64,000 nucleotides of DNA, taken from assembly GCA_905183005.1 (NCBI GenBank), contig CAJJDO010000005.1:580641-644640 (forward strand), written 5' to 3'. The notes under the pieces were generated by a model. That model ran no database searches. It saw nothing but the letters and a program-made list of their open reading frames with translations, and was not told the DNA's origin. Each line of letters begins with the position of its first letter. Position 1 is the first letter of the stretch. Origin of the DNA: Paramecium pentaurelia. Its lineage: Eukaryota; Ciliophora; Oligohymenophorea; Peniculida; Parameciidae. A program made the translations under genes and the position numbers. Shown here piece after piece: positions 1 to 11,233 of this stretch.

Positions 1-475
1 ATTTGCTACAACTTTTTAAAGCAATGATTTATTTACGAATTAATTTATAAATTATACTTACTTCTCTAAAACTAAATTTATTTTTATAATGCTTTAATTT
101 GTCTTTAATTATAATCAAATATGTCAATATCTTCATGTAATTTTTTCAATTTAATCGAATTACTTATCAACATTACTTTTATCTCATCAAATTGAGATTT
201 CTCATCTATAACATTAATTTCCTTTAAATAATTAATTTAAATACATCTAATAAATTATCTGATGATGATTTAATAAATGCTTAATCAATATCTATAGATT
301 TTGAATGTAATCTCTTAATAGTTGGTTTCTGATGTGAAATATTTGTACTCTAAGTAATAGTTTTAGTATGTCTTCCTTTAGGTTGAGTGTGAATTCTATT
401 GTCTATCGATTCCTTATATGATTCTAATAGAGACACATTATTAGATGGTGAGATTAATGCCCTCCAAGTTGTCAT
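1..475 (-). CDS. Hypothetical coiled-coil protein, 3' end missing
   Basis: The ATG is at 475-473 and the frame runs off the left edge. The protein starts MTTWRALISPSNNVSLLE, continues as a Ser/Lys-rich stretch, then becomes a charged, probably coiled-coil segment (KLKKLHEDIDIFDYNQRQI). One 23-nt intron (222-244) restores the frame; without it a TGA appears. Gln is coded by TAA/TAG. No family was recognised. The C-terminus lies outside the window, so length and function cannot be judged. Confidence 0.6.
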
Positions 476-500
476 ATTTTTTATAAATTATTTATTTTAC

Positions 501-1973
501 TCATTTTTTTAAGTGCTCTTATGCTCCACTAACAATATAAGCAATACAGCTAATCAACTTCTTAGTATAAGGCAAATCTAAGCATTCATTTGGTCCATGT
601 TCATTTGAATTAGGACCTAAGACTCCTGTAATTATAAATTGTGCTTTTGGAAATTATTATTACAGTGTGTTCATTAAAGGAATTGACCCTCCTTCACCAA
701 AAGTAACTGATTCTTTTCCATAAAATATGTTAGATGCATCATTAATAAGTTAATCAAGATAAGGTTTATTATCTAAAGCATTAAAACCAGCTCCTGAATT
801 GAGTCCTTCAATTTTTATGGTAGCACCATATGGAACATTAGTTGTTAACTAAGTTAAATAGAATATATTACAATTCTCACAAATGATTCTTCAGCCTCTT
901 TTGGATCCTTAGTAGGAGGTAGTCTAACTGATAATTTTAGAGTGGTTTCAGGTCTCAATACATTACCAGCAGTTTATGCATTAGGAAGTCCATCAGCTCC
1001 AACAATAGCAAGTTAAGCTTTCCAAACTTTGTTAATATATGTTTTGAAAGTATCAAGAGAGACTGGTTATGTATTTCCATGTAAAGGAAACTTATTGATT
1101 AATCCTTCTGAAAAAATAGCAGCTGTTTTTTATGCTTGAATATATCTTTCTCCTGGAATTGTCACTTGAAAATCATCAACTACTTCTCCTGTTTTAGGAT
1201 CATCAATTCTATTTAATAATTATCTGAAAATTCTGAATGAAGATGGTACAACTCCTGATGCATCACCAGAATGCACTCCTTCATTTAATACTTAGACTGT
1301 AACATTTGCTCCTACTAATCCTCTTAATGTTGTAGTTGACCAGAATTAATCATAATTACCACAACCTGAATCTAAACATACAATTAAATCAACATTTCCT
1401 ATTCTATCTTTTAATTTATTCAAATAATGTTCTATATGATCTGATCCACTCTCCTCATCAGCTTCAAATATCATCACTACTCTAGGATGTTTTAATCCTA
1501 AATCTTAAATTGTTCGTATAGCAATTACAGATCCCAAAACGGAATATGAATCATCAGCTCCTCCTCTTGCATATAATTTATCATTTATAATTTTTGGATC
1601 ATATGCTGATAATCCTTCTCTCCATCCTGTAAATGGTGGCTATTTATCCATATGACCATAAAATAAGACTGTTCCATCTGCTCCTCCATCTGAGCCTTCA
1701 ACTTCTACAAATAAGAAAGGAGATAGTCCTTCATCTGTAAATAATTCAATTTTAGCATCTATATTATATCTATAATGTACTTTTCAATTTTAAATTCTCA
1801 ACCAATACTTAGAATAATTTGGCTGTTTATAATAGTAATCCATTGGTTAAATATTCAGGATCGAATTCTCTAGATTGACTAGGTACTCTAAGAATATCCA
1901 TAAATAATGGTAATGAATCATCAAAGTGTTTATCTACTATTTCTTAGAATTAAAGTCTTTTATTTGTTTACAT
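501..1973 (-). CDS. M20 metallodipeptidase (CNDP/Cys-Gly dipeptidase type)
   Basis: Probable cytosolic two-zinc dipeptidase cleaving dipeptides such as Cys-Gly or carnosine. About 475 aa after removing introns 849-871 (23 nt) and 1759-1780 (22 nt), the family's usual length. The M20 metal ligands are visible in order: GHMDKQPPF (His near residue 100), ARGGADDS, DEESGSDH with the general base/ligand Glu pair, CLDSGCG, and EHGPNE near the C-terminus. The dimerisation 'lid' domain sits between them (EGVHSGDASGVVPSS). The start is the first in-frame ATG (MQTNKRLQF). All key residues are present, so it should be active. Substrate is inferred from family only. Confidence 0.92.
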
Positions 1974-2128
1974 TTAATCTTATTACATAAATTAAATTTA
2001 TTTAAAAAGTGATCACAATTTTTTTATATATTAAATATTAGAATGATCTCATCTATTTGATTAGTGGATATAATTGATGAATTATGCTTTATAGTATTAT
2101 TATCTTTGATTCTAAAAAACATATTTTA

Positions 2129-2484
2129 ATGTCAAATTTGTAATTATAAACTGAAGAAAATTGTGATATAAGTTTATCATAAATTGAAAATATGTTAGAC
2201 TAAAGTGAAATTGAGCCTTAGACTAAATGTAAAAACATTGAAACTAAATATTGTAACTACTTTAATTTATTCTAGGCATCAATAGTACTGTGATAAGCAT
2301 AAGCAATTAAATTAAATTATTAGGTGATGATTTTAGTGAATTCAATATACCAAGTCATTATCTACCTCCAAATATTCAAGTAGGAAATGTATTTTAACTA
2401 ACTTTTCAAAGAAATAGATCAGAAGAAAACAAATTAAAAAATTAGATTGAATAAATCTAAAAGAGTGCTCTTAATGATTAATGA
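2129..2484 (+). CDS. Small hypothetical protein (about 110 aa)
   Basis: The ATG at 2129 opens MSNLQLQTEENCDISLS. A 23-nt intron (GTAACT...TCTAG, near 2253-2275) restores the frame, giving a second half with LGDDFSEFNIPSHYLPPN and VGNVFQLTFQRN, then a charged tail ending at TGA 2482-2484. The LPPNIQVGNVFQL stretch has the look of a small beta-strand domain, but I do not recognise the family. A standard-code ORF overlaps the 3' end in another frame and is not used. Confidence 0.55.
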
Positions 2485-3009
2485 TATATTAATCTCTAAG
2501 CATGTTAAACTACCAGCAATTTATCTATATATAATTCAATTCTATGATATTCATAAACCAAAAATTGTTTTAAAAAGCTTAAAGACAATATTATCTCATA
2601 ACTTCTGCACTCAAAAATCTATTCTAATTATAATTAATTCATCATAAGAAATTCTCTAAAATAACTAAAAATAACTTAAACTCTCTTAATAATTAAATAT
2701 AATTTATAAATCATAAATCATAACAAACATTTATTTATATTTACTACATCTTTCCCCACAATCTCTAATACACTTTCTTATTTCTTAAACTTTTATTTTT
2801 CGAAATTTTAATTTAATTTACAAATACAAAAGTTATTATGTAGTATATTCCTTCTATTTATTATTATCAGCATAAGGATTTTGAAATCAATTTAATATAT
2901 TAACGTATAACATCTTCAATACTTAAGTATAATTTAAAAAATAGATAATTTCCATCTATGAGTAGAAAATTCTAAAATCTATTAAATATTTTACATTAAA
3001 AATTTCTGA
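2485..3009. other. Intergenic stretch, nothing identified
   Basis: AT-rich sequence between convergent genes. One plus-strand frame from about 2447 stays open but its predicted protein (Ile/Leu/Tyr rich, no motif) looks like chance in AT-rich DNA. No convincing exon on either strand. Confidence 0.4.
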
Positions 3010-4130
3010 TCATTACATTTCATTCAAATCCTTAAAAAAGTTTAGTTTAAACATATTTTTATATCTAAAATAATTATAATTAAATAAATGGATATCATAG
3101 GCAATTGTATTTACATCTATTCCATTTTATTAATATTCAATTTTCACTACTTTTTTTTAACTTTTATATGATTTTTTAACCATACCCTAATCCTAATTTA
3201 ATTGCTTATCTTCCTTTAGTAGAAGTTCCTTATTGTTCTTAAATTACAGTCTACTGGATTTCTTTTAGAGGTAATCAATAAACTTTAAATCTGGTTTTAA
3301 ACCATAAACTCATAATACATCATATACTTAATCTGTTACTTCTTCATCATTTGGGAATACCTTGACAAAATTAATAACTTGCATCATTTTTTTAGAGTAA
3401 TAATACCTTTTCTTGATTTCAAATTTATAATTATTCAAGATAAATGTTCAATTAGATAAAGCATAAAAAATTAATTATTATTATTTATTTTAACCTTATA
3501 ATGTTAGAATTTATGTATTTCCTTTATAATCTAAATATGTTAATTACATTGCTAAATGTATAGTAAACTCATCTTCAATTCCTAAAAAATAAATTAAAAA
3601 AAATTTATACTAAAAATTATATTCTTAATCTGATTTGTTAGACAGAATAGCTGAAACATCAATCAAACAAAAATTGGTAGTTTTGAAGCTTCCTTTTTAA
3701 CTTTTTAATTGTTGACAAAAGGTATATTAAAGCAATACGTTATGTAAGAAATAAAAAGGAATTAAATTATAAAAATATTTTAATAGATAATCCTTGATCA
3801 ATTTCAGACTAAAGTGATCTATATTTTCATAATTTATTATGATTTTATTCTTATCTAATTTTTAGAATTCTTTAAATAAATCTGATTTAAGTAAATGTAA
3901 AATATGAAAGATTAATTTAAACGATGTCTTTTATATGATATCATCCTATAATGTAATATTGGAAGTAAAAATGACAATATACTACACAATTTGAATTAAA
4001 ATATCAAAATATAAATAATTTTGAGATTATTTGAATTAAAGGAATTATAAAAAAACAATTATTTTGAAAAAATTTTGATTGTTTTAAAATAATGTATTGT
4101 TGTAATTAAGAATCAAAAATTTTAAATAGC
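3010..4130 (-). pseudogene. Decayed gene with in-frame TGA codons
   Basis: One minus-strand frame stays protein-like for roughly 370 codons (for example DDIIQKTSFKLIFHILHLL, IEDEFTIHLAMQLTYLDYKG, FVKVFPNDEEVTDQVYDVL, IDVNTIAYDIHLFNYN). It contains two in-frame TGA stops, in the contexts ALSN*TFIL and VYDVL*VYGLKP, that no canonical GTA...TAG intron removes. The frame ends at TGA 3012-3010 and I found no convincing start. The family is not recognised. Most likely a pseudogene, as expected from loss of duplicated copies in Paramecium; sequencing errors or unusual introns are alternatives. Confidence 0.5.
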
Positions 4131-4159
4131 AATTGTGATAATGTAAATATATATATTTA

Positions 4160-4519
4160 TCATTATTCAGTCTTGAGTCTTCTTGAACATTTGATTTCAT
4201 TATAAAAGAGACTTTTTGGTTACTCTAAATGAGTTTTTTATGATGTCTTTTAGGATCTGTCAGTTTTTGGTGATTCACTTGTTTTAACTGATTCTTCTGT
4301 GTCCATGTCCTCATGCTATATACACTTCACCTTTTTAATTTTATTAGTAAATGTAAGAGTATGAGTTTCAAAATGAGGAGAAATCTACATATAATACTCA
4401 TCTTTAGATTTCTGTAAATTTTAGTGTTTTTTAGAGTCTGGTATAGTATAGAGACTTAGATTAACAGACTTTACCATTTTGTTATCTTTTTGATCAACAA
4501 GAAGTTTAGAGTTTTTCAT
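4160..4519 (-). CDS. Small basic hypothetical protein (119 aa)
   Basis: Intron-free frame from ATG 4519-4517 to TGA 4162-4160, 120 codons. It starts MKNSKLLVDQKDNKMVKS and is rich in Lys, Ser and Thr, with a repetitive middle (TSESPKTDRSQKTSQK) that suggests a disordered phosphorylatable protein. No domain or membrane segment. Function unknown. Confidence 0.6.
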
Positions 4520-4738
4520 ATGTGTTCTATAAATAAATGATTAATCAGGTAATTAATTGATATTATGATTATAATCAACTTATTAAATATGAACTAATAT
4601 ATAAATGGATTACGAAAATTAGAGATTATTTCTTGTATTAAAATATTTGAATAATAATAATTTATAGAACTTATTAATAAACATTTTATTTTTGATTTCA
4701 TATCTAAAAGTTTATTATTATTAATATAAATAATAAAT

Positions 4739-5668
4739 ATGGCACTTGTGCTTAAATAATTAGGTGGATTCAGTAGAATGAATGCTCAATGTCCAACTTA
4801 CAAATAGTAAATTATATATAAGCTAGATTTTTAGTATTTGTGCTGGTCTGAGTGGTGGATCATTGTTATATGCATTTTATGCCTAAGTTCAAAAATAATG
4901 GAGAGAATAAGAAATTTAATTCAGAAAGGAATAACTCAAGAAACCAATATATGAGCTCAGAGATGAAGAGCTTGTTAGTCCACCATGGAATAGTTCAAAT
5001 TTAAATGAGTGGTTATACAGAAGAGTTAGAGTAAAGGGAAGACCACTCCATTACTTATAGATGATGGTGCCAAGAACAGAATTTTATAAGCCAGGATATG
5101 AATGTGTGGTTCCATTTGTTACAAAGGAAGATGCAGATCAAACAGTATAGGAAGGAGTAACATAAAATATTTAATAATAGCTTCTTGTATCTTTAGGATT
5201 TGTGCCTTATGAATATAAGGAAATACCAGACAGACATAAATTAGAAGATGCTTCAGTATAATCATTTGATTGTTTCCTATCGTAATTACCTGAATTATAA
5301 GACAATTCATTTGGAAATGTTGCTAATCGCAGAAATTCATAATGGAATTATGCAGACCTCCAATTAATGGCCTAATTTACTGGATTTAAGAATGCAGACA
5401 AGATTGGTAAGGTTGTTTTGGAGAGAGCTAACTTCAATACTCCTTTGGATGAGAGAAATATGAGGTATAACTTTATGTTTAAGACCTCTTTAGAACTTAT
5501 GATTTGGATGCTGATCATCACTTAGATTATCCATATTTGAAGAGCAATTCTGGTGTCTTATATCATAAAAACCATATGCCTTGGGATTGGTAGAGAACCA
5601 AATAATAAGCTTTGGGCTCAACTGTGTTCTTTGGAACTTTGGGTGCATTATTACATTTAGCAAAATGA
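4739..5668 (+). CDS. SURF1: SURF1-like cytochrome c oxidase assembly factor
   Basis: Inner mitochondrial membrane protein that assists early assembly of complex IV. 290 aa after removing introns 4807-4834 (28 nt) and 5465-5493 (29 nt); length is a clean multiple of three. Layout fits SURF1: an N-terminal membrane segment (CAGLSGGSLLYAFYAQV), the family block LYRRVRVKGRPLHYLQMMVP, the N-R-x-SQWNYADLQLMAQFTG block, and a C-terminal membrane segment (GSTVFFGTLGALLHLAK). The WR/G-rich signature residues are present. It is the only respiratory assembly gene nearby. Confidence 0.88.
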
Positions 5669-5766
5669 AATTTATATTAATAAGATAAAGATTATTATTG
5701 AAAGAATGACTCCTATTATAGAAGTCTTGCAATTTTTAGATGAATGGATAATCCTAAAATTGTATA

Positions 5767-6833
5767 TCATTTTCTTGTGATTGGTTTGTTCATAATTCTA
5801 GTTACATCACTTCTAATATGTCTAAATTATCCAGGATCTGTATATTTAGGATGTAGAGTGTAAACACCATCTACATATTTTAATTATATACCTCCTAAAG
5901 GTAAACTTGTAGCTATATCATATGGATGAACTTAATAAGCAGTTTTCTTATAATTCTAAATACTACTAGATCTCAAATTATTTTAAGCAGTTTTTAATCC
6001 AGAATCCCCACAATGAACCCATTATCTTTATACTTCAGTATTTTCTTTTGGATCAACAGCTATATAATATAATTATGAATTATACAATCTCTATATTTTT
6101 CACCTGTAATTACAGAAGTCATTTTCAATCCTTAATCAAAAGGATCTCTTTCTCTACATCCAGCAGCTATAGGTTTTACATTTTTATCTGTTAAAATTTC
6201 TTTGACATTATTTTCAGGAAGTTGAAATGATTATTAGTAAGTAGTAATTGAATAAAATTTATTATGCTATTCTGGATGATTTCTGAATGTTGATCCAAAG
6301 TCTGTATAATTTTAATGAACAGCTCTATCAACCAAAATTTATTGCATATTTGTTTAATCTAATTGTTTTATTGATCTTGCTCCTGCTGTTTATGCAACTG
6401 TTGGATTACATTCAGGAAAATTTACTTTTTCTCCATTTGTTTTTACAAGAGCTCTACAATCACCTAATTACATATTCTAAATATTCTTTGCATCAAATTT
6501 TGTTTAGAATTCTGTCCTGAATTCTCTCTAATATATTATTAATATCATGATACATATCCATCATCTGGAACTATTATTTCTTTTGTAATGTAAGGAGGAT
6601 TGCGATTCACTCTAGGCAATGGAAGTAAGCATCCATTATCACCAGGTATGGATATTCCCTCTTCAACAGTTCTTAACTAGTTATATTCTTATCAAATACA
6701 GATTTTTAAGCATTTGGATCTCTCTATAACTATTAAGGAGCCAATCTATCTTCGTACCAATTAGCTAAAATTAATAATATAAAATACCCATTAAAGCTGT
6801 TTTGTTATACTCTACTTCATTTGGTCTTCTCAT
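5767..6833 (-). CDS. Conserved-looking hypothetical protein (322 aa)
   Basis: Starts MRRPNEVEYNKTALM at 6833 and ends TGA 5769-5767. Four introns (23, 23, 26 and 26 nt) give 323 codons exactly. No membrane segment or coiled coil. It has many Asn/Tyr/His residues and short blocks such as GDCRALVKTNGEKVNFPE, FGSTFRNHPEQHNKFYS and PIAAGCRERDPFDQGLKM. The spaced, non-repetitive aromatic pattern recalls axonemal microtubule inner proteins, but that is only an impression. Family not recognised. Confidence 0.7.
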
Positions 6834-6971
6834 TTAATAATTTTATTAATTTATTTAAAATGTCAAATAGTTTGATGAAACTACATAAACTTTTTAAAAA
6901 TCTAAAGATTATTTATATTTAAGGAATATAAAAATTTGAAAATGAAAGAATATTATTTATATTAGTTTTAC

Positions 6972-7577
6972 TCATTTCTTCTTCTTCTTTTTTTTTTTTC
7001 CTATTTCTATTTTATGGATTTCTCTCATCTAAGTCTTAAATTCTAGTAAATCATTTGAAGGAATGAATTTGGGTGGGGGTAATAAGATCATAATTTCATT
7101 AAATTTATTAACTTAAGCCCAATAAGCAGCATTGAATCCATTTTCATCTCTTAAATTAATGTCAACTCCATAATTAAGTAATAACACAACTATTTATTTA
7201 AATCCTAATCTAGCTGCATAATGTAAACAAGTAAGACCTCTTTTATCTTATAAACTTGGATTTGCTCCATAATCTAAAAGTAACTAACATAATTTAAATT
7301 AATTTTTTTCAACTGCATAATGTAAAGCAGTCTTTTCTCCTACATCATAATATTCTTTTAAGTTTGGATTTGCTTTAAATTTCAATAAAAGTTCTGTAAT
7401 CTAAGGATGATTAGCTTAAATAGCATAGATTAAAGGAGTTGCACCATTGATGTTACGAGCATCAACACTGGCTTCTTTATCTTCAATTAATGAAATAACT
7501 TCTTAAACATTTCCATGTGCCACTGCATGAAATAACAGTGGATCTCCTTTAAATTGGGGCATAGAAATTGGATTCAT
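6972..7577 (-). CDS. Ankyrin-repeat protein with poly-Lys tail
   Basis: Intron-free, 201 aa, MNPISMPQFKGDPLLFHAVA... to TGA 6974-6972. Four to five ankyrin repeats fill the protein: NGATPLIYAIQANHPQITEL, GEKTALHYAVEKNQFKLCQL, RGLTCLHYAARLGFKQIVVL, NGFNAAYWAQ. It ends in a run of about eight Lys coded by a 12-nt A run. The frame, and hence the stop, depends on that homopolymer being read correctly. Ankyrin repeats bind other proteins; the partner is unknown. The upstream same-strand gene ends only 31 nt away, so both probably have very short UTRs. Confidence 0.85.
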
Positions 7578-7608
7578 TTCTAAATTATTATTATTATAAT
7601 AATAAATT

Positions 7609-8420
7609 TCATAAAACAGCTAATTCTTATGTAAACTACTCAGTTAATGTACCTTCATAAAATGTTCCAATTAATAATTATTTCTCTTCTTGATTACTAA
7701 AATCACTTTTTTTTATAATATTATCTTGAATCCAGAACTTAAAATAATTAATTCAAAATATTACTGTAATTGCATTCATAATAAATGGAATAATGATCAT
7801 AACACATACTAAAAGCAATTCAGGATTGGTTATGGGAGATAAAAGAAAATTACCTGCCTAATTTAATTAATCAGCAATAAGTTCTTGGAATCCAAACAAT
7901 ATAAATTTAGACACAATTACAACTGAATTCCATACAAATAATTGACATCCATACATTTACCAATCAATTCTTACTTTTTCTTAGATTTTGAAATAATTAC
8001 CACTTTGTAATTTCTGAATAATTAATATTTGTATATACTCTCATATCAAAAAAGTTAAATATCATATTTAATGATTTCATGAGCAAAAAGATTAATAGTA
8101 CACCCATTGTTGAATCCAACATAAATGTAATAAAATACCAGATGCAAGCATTCTCATCTGTTTCTGCAGATAATTCTGTTGCTAATATTACATTCAAAAT
8201 ATGAGCTAATAATGCTGATAGTAATTGTTTAGATGAATCCTTATTTTTAAATTTTTCATTTAAATACCATTAAAAATATTTTCCAAACTCTTTTAGGTCT
8301 TTCAAAATATCTTTTTACTATAACTCAACTTATTATAATACTTATTAATACTGTAAATGAAAGTACTCCTAAGCTTGCCTATACTAAATATCCTTTCCAA
8401 TCTAAAATTTCACATTACAT
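7609..8420 (-). CDS. STIMATE/TMEM110-like membrane protein
   Basis: Multi-pass ER membrane protein; in animals STIMATE supports store-operated Ca2+ entry at ER-plasma membrane contacts. 235 aa after removing four introns (24, 28, 25 and 27 nt). Family blocks are clear: DSSKQLLSALLAHILNVILA, ENACIWYFITFMLDSTMGVL, LLMKSLNMIFNFF, then LQSGNYF and WQMYGCQLFVWNSVVIVSKF. About five hydrophobic segments. The tail after the last membrane segment is charged (IKKSDFSNQEEKQL). The exact last residues depend on whether a 33-nt in-frame segment near the stop is an intron. Function in a ciliate is inferred. Confidence 0.82.
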
Positions 8421-8457
8421 TTTTAGAAAATAATAAATAAATAAATATAAATTTTTA

Positions 8458-9385
8458 TCAGATTTAATCATATTTTATATCTTCACATGTAGATTGTTCA
8501 CTTATATCATGATTTTTCTAATTCTTTGTCCTTTCTGCTCTCCATGTTTTAATAATTTACATTAACAATATTGAACCCATAATATTATCTTCTAATACAT
8601 ATATCTAAATTCTCTTTAAAAAAATACCATATATGAAAAATCTGCATTATCATTAAATAAAGTAAATAGTCTTGCTATGCTACCTGCAGAGTTTTACAAT
8701 TATGTAAGCAATGATAATTAACCTGTATTTCTATTTTAACAATTTAATCTTATTTATAAAAATCTGGCCATAAATACTATCATTTTCATTAAATTAACAA
8801 TTTACACAAACTCATATTAATGTAAATAGTCATATCAAAGATCCATTAAGGTCCAAGGCCTATGTAAAGAGGCGTATTGATAAGTATGAAAAAAACTGCT
8901 TTAAAGAGCCATTAATGAAAATTCAAATTTTTATCATAAAAAATGAATAAACTTAAGACTATACTATATTCCAGACCTACAATTGCATTTTCACCATATA
9001 AAATAAATTTTGTCTATTTATATAGATTATAAGCTGTTATAAATGAAAGTAGGTATAACTATTTTTAAATGATTTTTATACTTCTGTGTAATAAGCATTA
9101 AATGAGATTCCCTGTATTGATTAAGATTTCCAAATTTTATGAATTTAAGGTAATTGATTCATGATAGCAAATGCCACCATTAAAATGCTAATTGTTCTGC
9201 TAATTGTCTAATTTTTATTTATGATATACATCAGAAATGCAGTCACTACTAACTTCCGCATTTCCAAAAAACTAATCATAACATAATTCAGAGAATATTA
9301 TAAGTTTATATTCATCTTTTGAATGATCATTTGTCTAAGCGTTCAAGGAAACTGAAAATGAAAATAAAAGCATAACAACTAACAT
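8458..9385 (-). CDS. MPDU1-like PQ-loop membrane protein
   Basis: Relative of mannose-P-dolichol utilisation protein 1, needed in animals for use of dolichol-linked sugars in ER glycosylation. 276 aa after introns of 22, 23, 29 and 23 nt. An N-terminal signal-like segment (MLVVMLLFSFSVSLNA) is followed by two PQ-loop units. The first holds the classic motif NQLPQIHKIWKSQSIQGISF; the second reads LQIRLNCQNRNTGQLSLLTQ and AGSIARLFTLFNDNADFSYM, closely matching the second MPDU1 loop. About seven hydrophobic helices. 37 nt separate it from the STIMATE-like gene downstream. Confidence 0.82.
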
Positions 9386-9733
9386 TCTATTGAAAATGAT
9401 TATTTTATTTAATGAATTTAAACAAATTTCATATCTTCCAATGATTAATAATAATATTATTAATTATTTATTCATAAATATTTTATTAAAACCATAACTA
9501 TTTTTTATGCTTTTTATATATAAAGATAAAAATAGTTTATCAATCCAATAAAATATGAAATACTAAGTTATATTAATTTTGAATTAACAGAATTTATTTT
9601 ATTTTTCCTTGAAATAGTAATTATAATTTTTATATTATATTTGAAAAATAAGAATATTGATTATTATAGATTACAATAATTTGATTACAAATTCATGTAT
9701 AAAAAAATAAATAAATAAATAAATTTCACAGTT
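9386..9733. other. Intergenic, no gene seen
   Basis: Very AT-rich sequence between two minus-strand genes, including a short ATAA repeat tract near 9702-9722. It presumably holds the promoter of the MPDU1-like gene and the 3' end of the next gene. No coding signal. Confidence 0.5.
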
Positions 9734-10759
9734 TCATTTCTTAAAAGTTGGTGAACAATATTTATCATTAAGATCAAATGATTAATCTCTTTTTAATAGC
9801 TATGTATAATAGTTATTTGTTTTTAATTAATTTTCATTTACTTTATTTAATATTTCTAAGAATTTACTAGGTTAACTATTTGATCTTTATTTATCAGGAG
9901 TTTAAGTTGTAGAGTATGTAATTTAAATTGATTAAGGAGATGTAGCCCTTTAAGTAGATTATATTTATTATTGATCATTCTTTAATAATGTAGTCTAAAC
10001 TATTTTAATTTCTAATTCACAATCATCAAACAAACCTCCAAGAACTTTATTTTCATTCACTTTTTTATAAACTCTGCCTAGATGTACATGAGAACTTTCA
10101 AGCTTTTATAATTATAACTATATATCTTAGACTCTCTTATTGTATTATCCCATAATTTATTTATAAGGTAGACATTCAATTTGCATTATTATATTATCAA
10201 GGTTAACTTCGATATCACTATACATTTAAACTAATTCATTGTGATTATCTTTTATTTCTTATTATTTTAAATCAAATATTTCAACTGCTTTTAATTACAA
10301 TTCATTCAAATAATCTATCTATTCTTTTAATTTATTATCTAATGCTATGACCATTTAATGATAGTGTTCTTTAACTTTATCCTTTTACTTTTCACAAAAT
10401 CTAACTAAGTCATACTTTTTTTCACTTAATTATTATCCATTTTAATCAATAATCAAAAAGGTTTATGATATAGTTTCTAAAAATTATTGAATTTATTCTT
10501 GTCTCATAGATGTTTAATCACTTTAAATATCTTCTATCTTTATTCATCAAATAAAATACTTTATAACCTTAACTTATAAGTACAATTGCACATTTTGAAC
10601 AGATCAAATCAGTCAAATTAAATTTAGGTTTAGCAAAAGGTACTCCAATCACTTTATATTTTGCCTATTTTGAATAATTCCATAAAATTATACTTTTTTA
10701 TTGGTATGTGCTTTGCAAGTAAGTTCAGGTAAATTAATTACTTCATTTTCTTTATTCAT
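9734..10759 (-). CDS. B-box-like zinc-binding protein with coiled coil
   Basis: 324 aa after introns of 29 and 22 nt; ATG 10759-10757, TGA 9736-9734. The N-terminus has Cys/His pairs CKAH and CSKC about 30 residues apart, like a B-box zinc site. A long charged coiled coil follows (EKKYDLVRFCEKQKDKVKEH, DNKLKEQIDYLNELQLKAVE). The C-terminal third is Ser/Gln/Thr-rich and probably disordered. The layout resembles RING-less TRIM-type proteins common in ciliates. Binding partner unknown. Confidence 0.72.
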
Positions 10760-11233
10760 CTAATTAACGATTTAAATTATATATTAATTCAAGATTAAAC
10801 TTTGACTACAATCTATAAAAATACTTACAGATTTTGAGAATAGAATCTATTCAAAAATATATTTTTGAAAATAGAGTATCTTAAAAAACATTAGATTAGA
10901 TTAACTAAGAATTTAATATAAGTACATTGAGAAATTCATTGAATTTTATAATTTAATCTATTCAGATATACATGATACAGAATCTCAATATTACAAATAA
11001 TTATGATAACAAAATTTGAAGAAATTAAATACAATAATTTATATATAAAGAAGATAAATATATATAGAATATAATTATTTATAATCTCTGATTTTAGTAA
11101 TAAGAATTTATATTTAAGTATGATATTTTAAATATTTTACAAATGTAATATACTATTATTGTTTAAAAATAATATATGAAAATTACTAATAGTGAGTTAA
11201 ATTGAATTCATATTAAATATAGATATTTATAAT
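10760..11233. other. Intergenic, no gene seen
   Basis: Extremely AT-rich stretch between the zinc-binding gene and the Gln-rich gene downstream (both minus strand). I tested the obvious frames on both strands and found only short low-complexity peptides. Confidence 0.45.

Noticed and set aside
7997..8197. 66-aa minus-strand ORF as its own gene
   Set aside because: It is an internal piece of the STIMATE-like gene and reads through an intron.
9700..9725. AAATA short repeat near 9702-9722 as a functional element
   Set aside because: Simple-sequence tracts of this kind are expected by chance in such AT-rich intergenic DNA.
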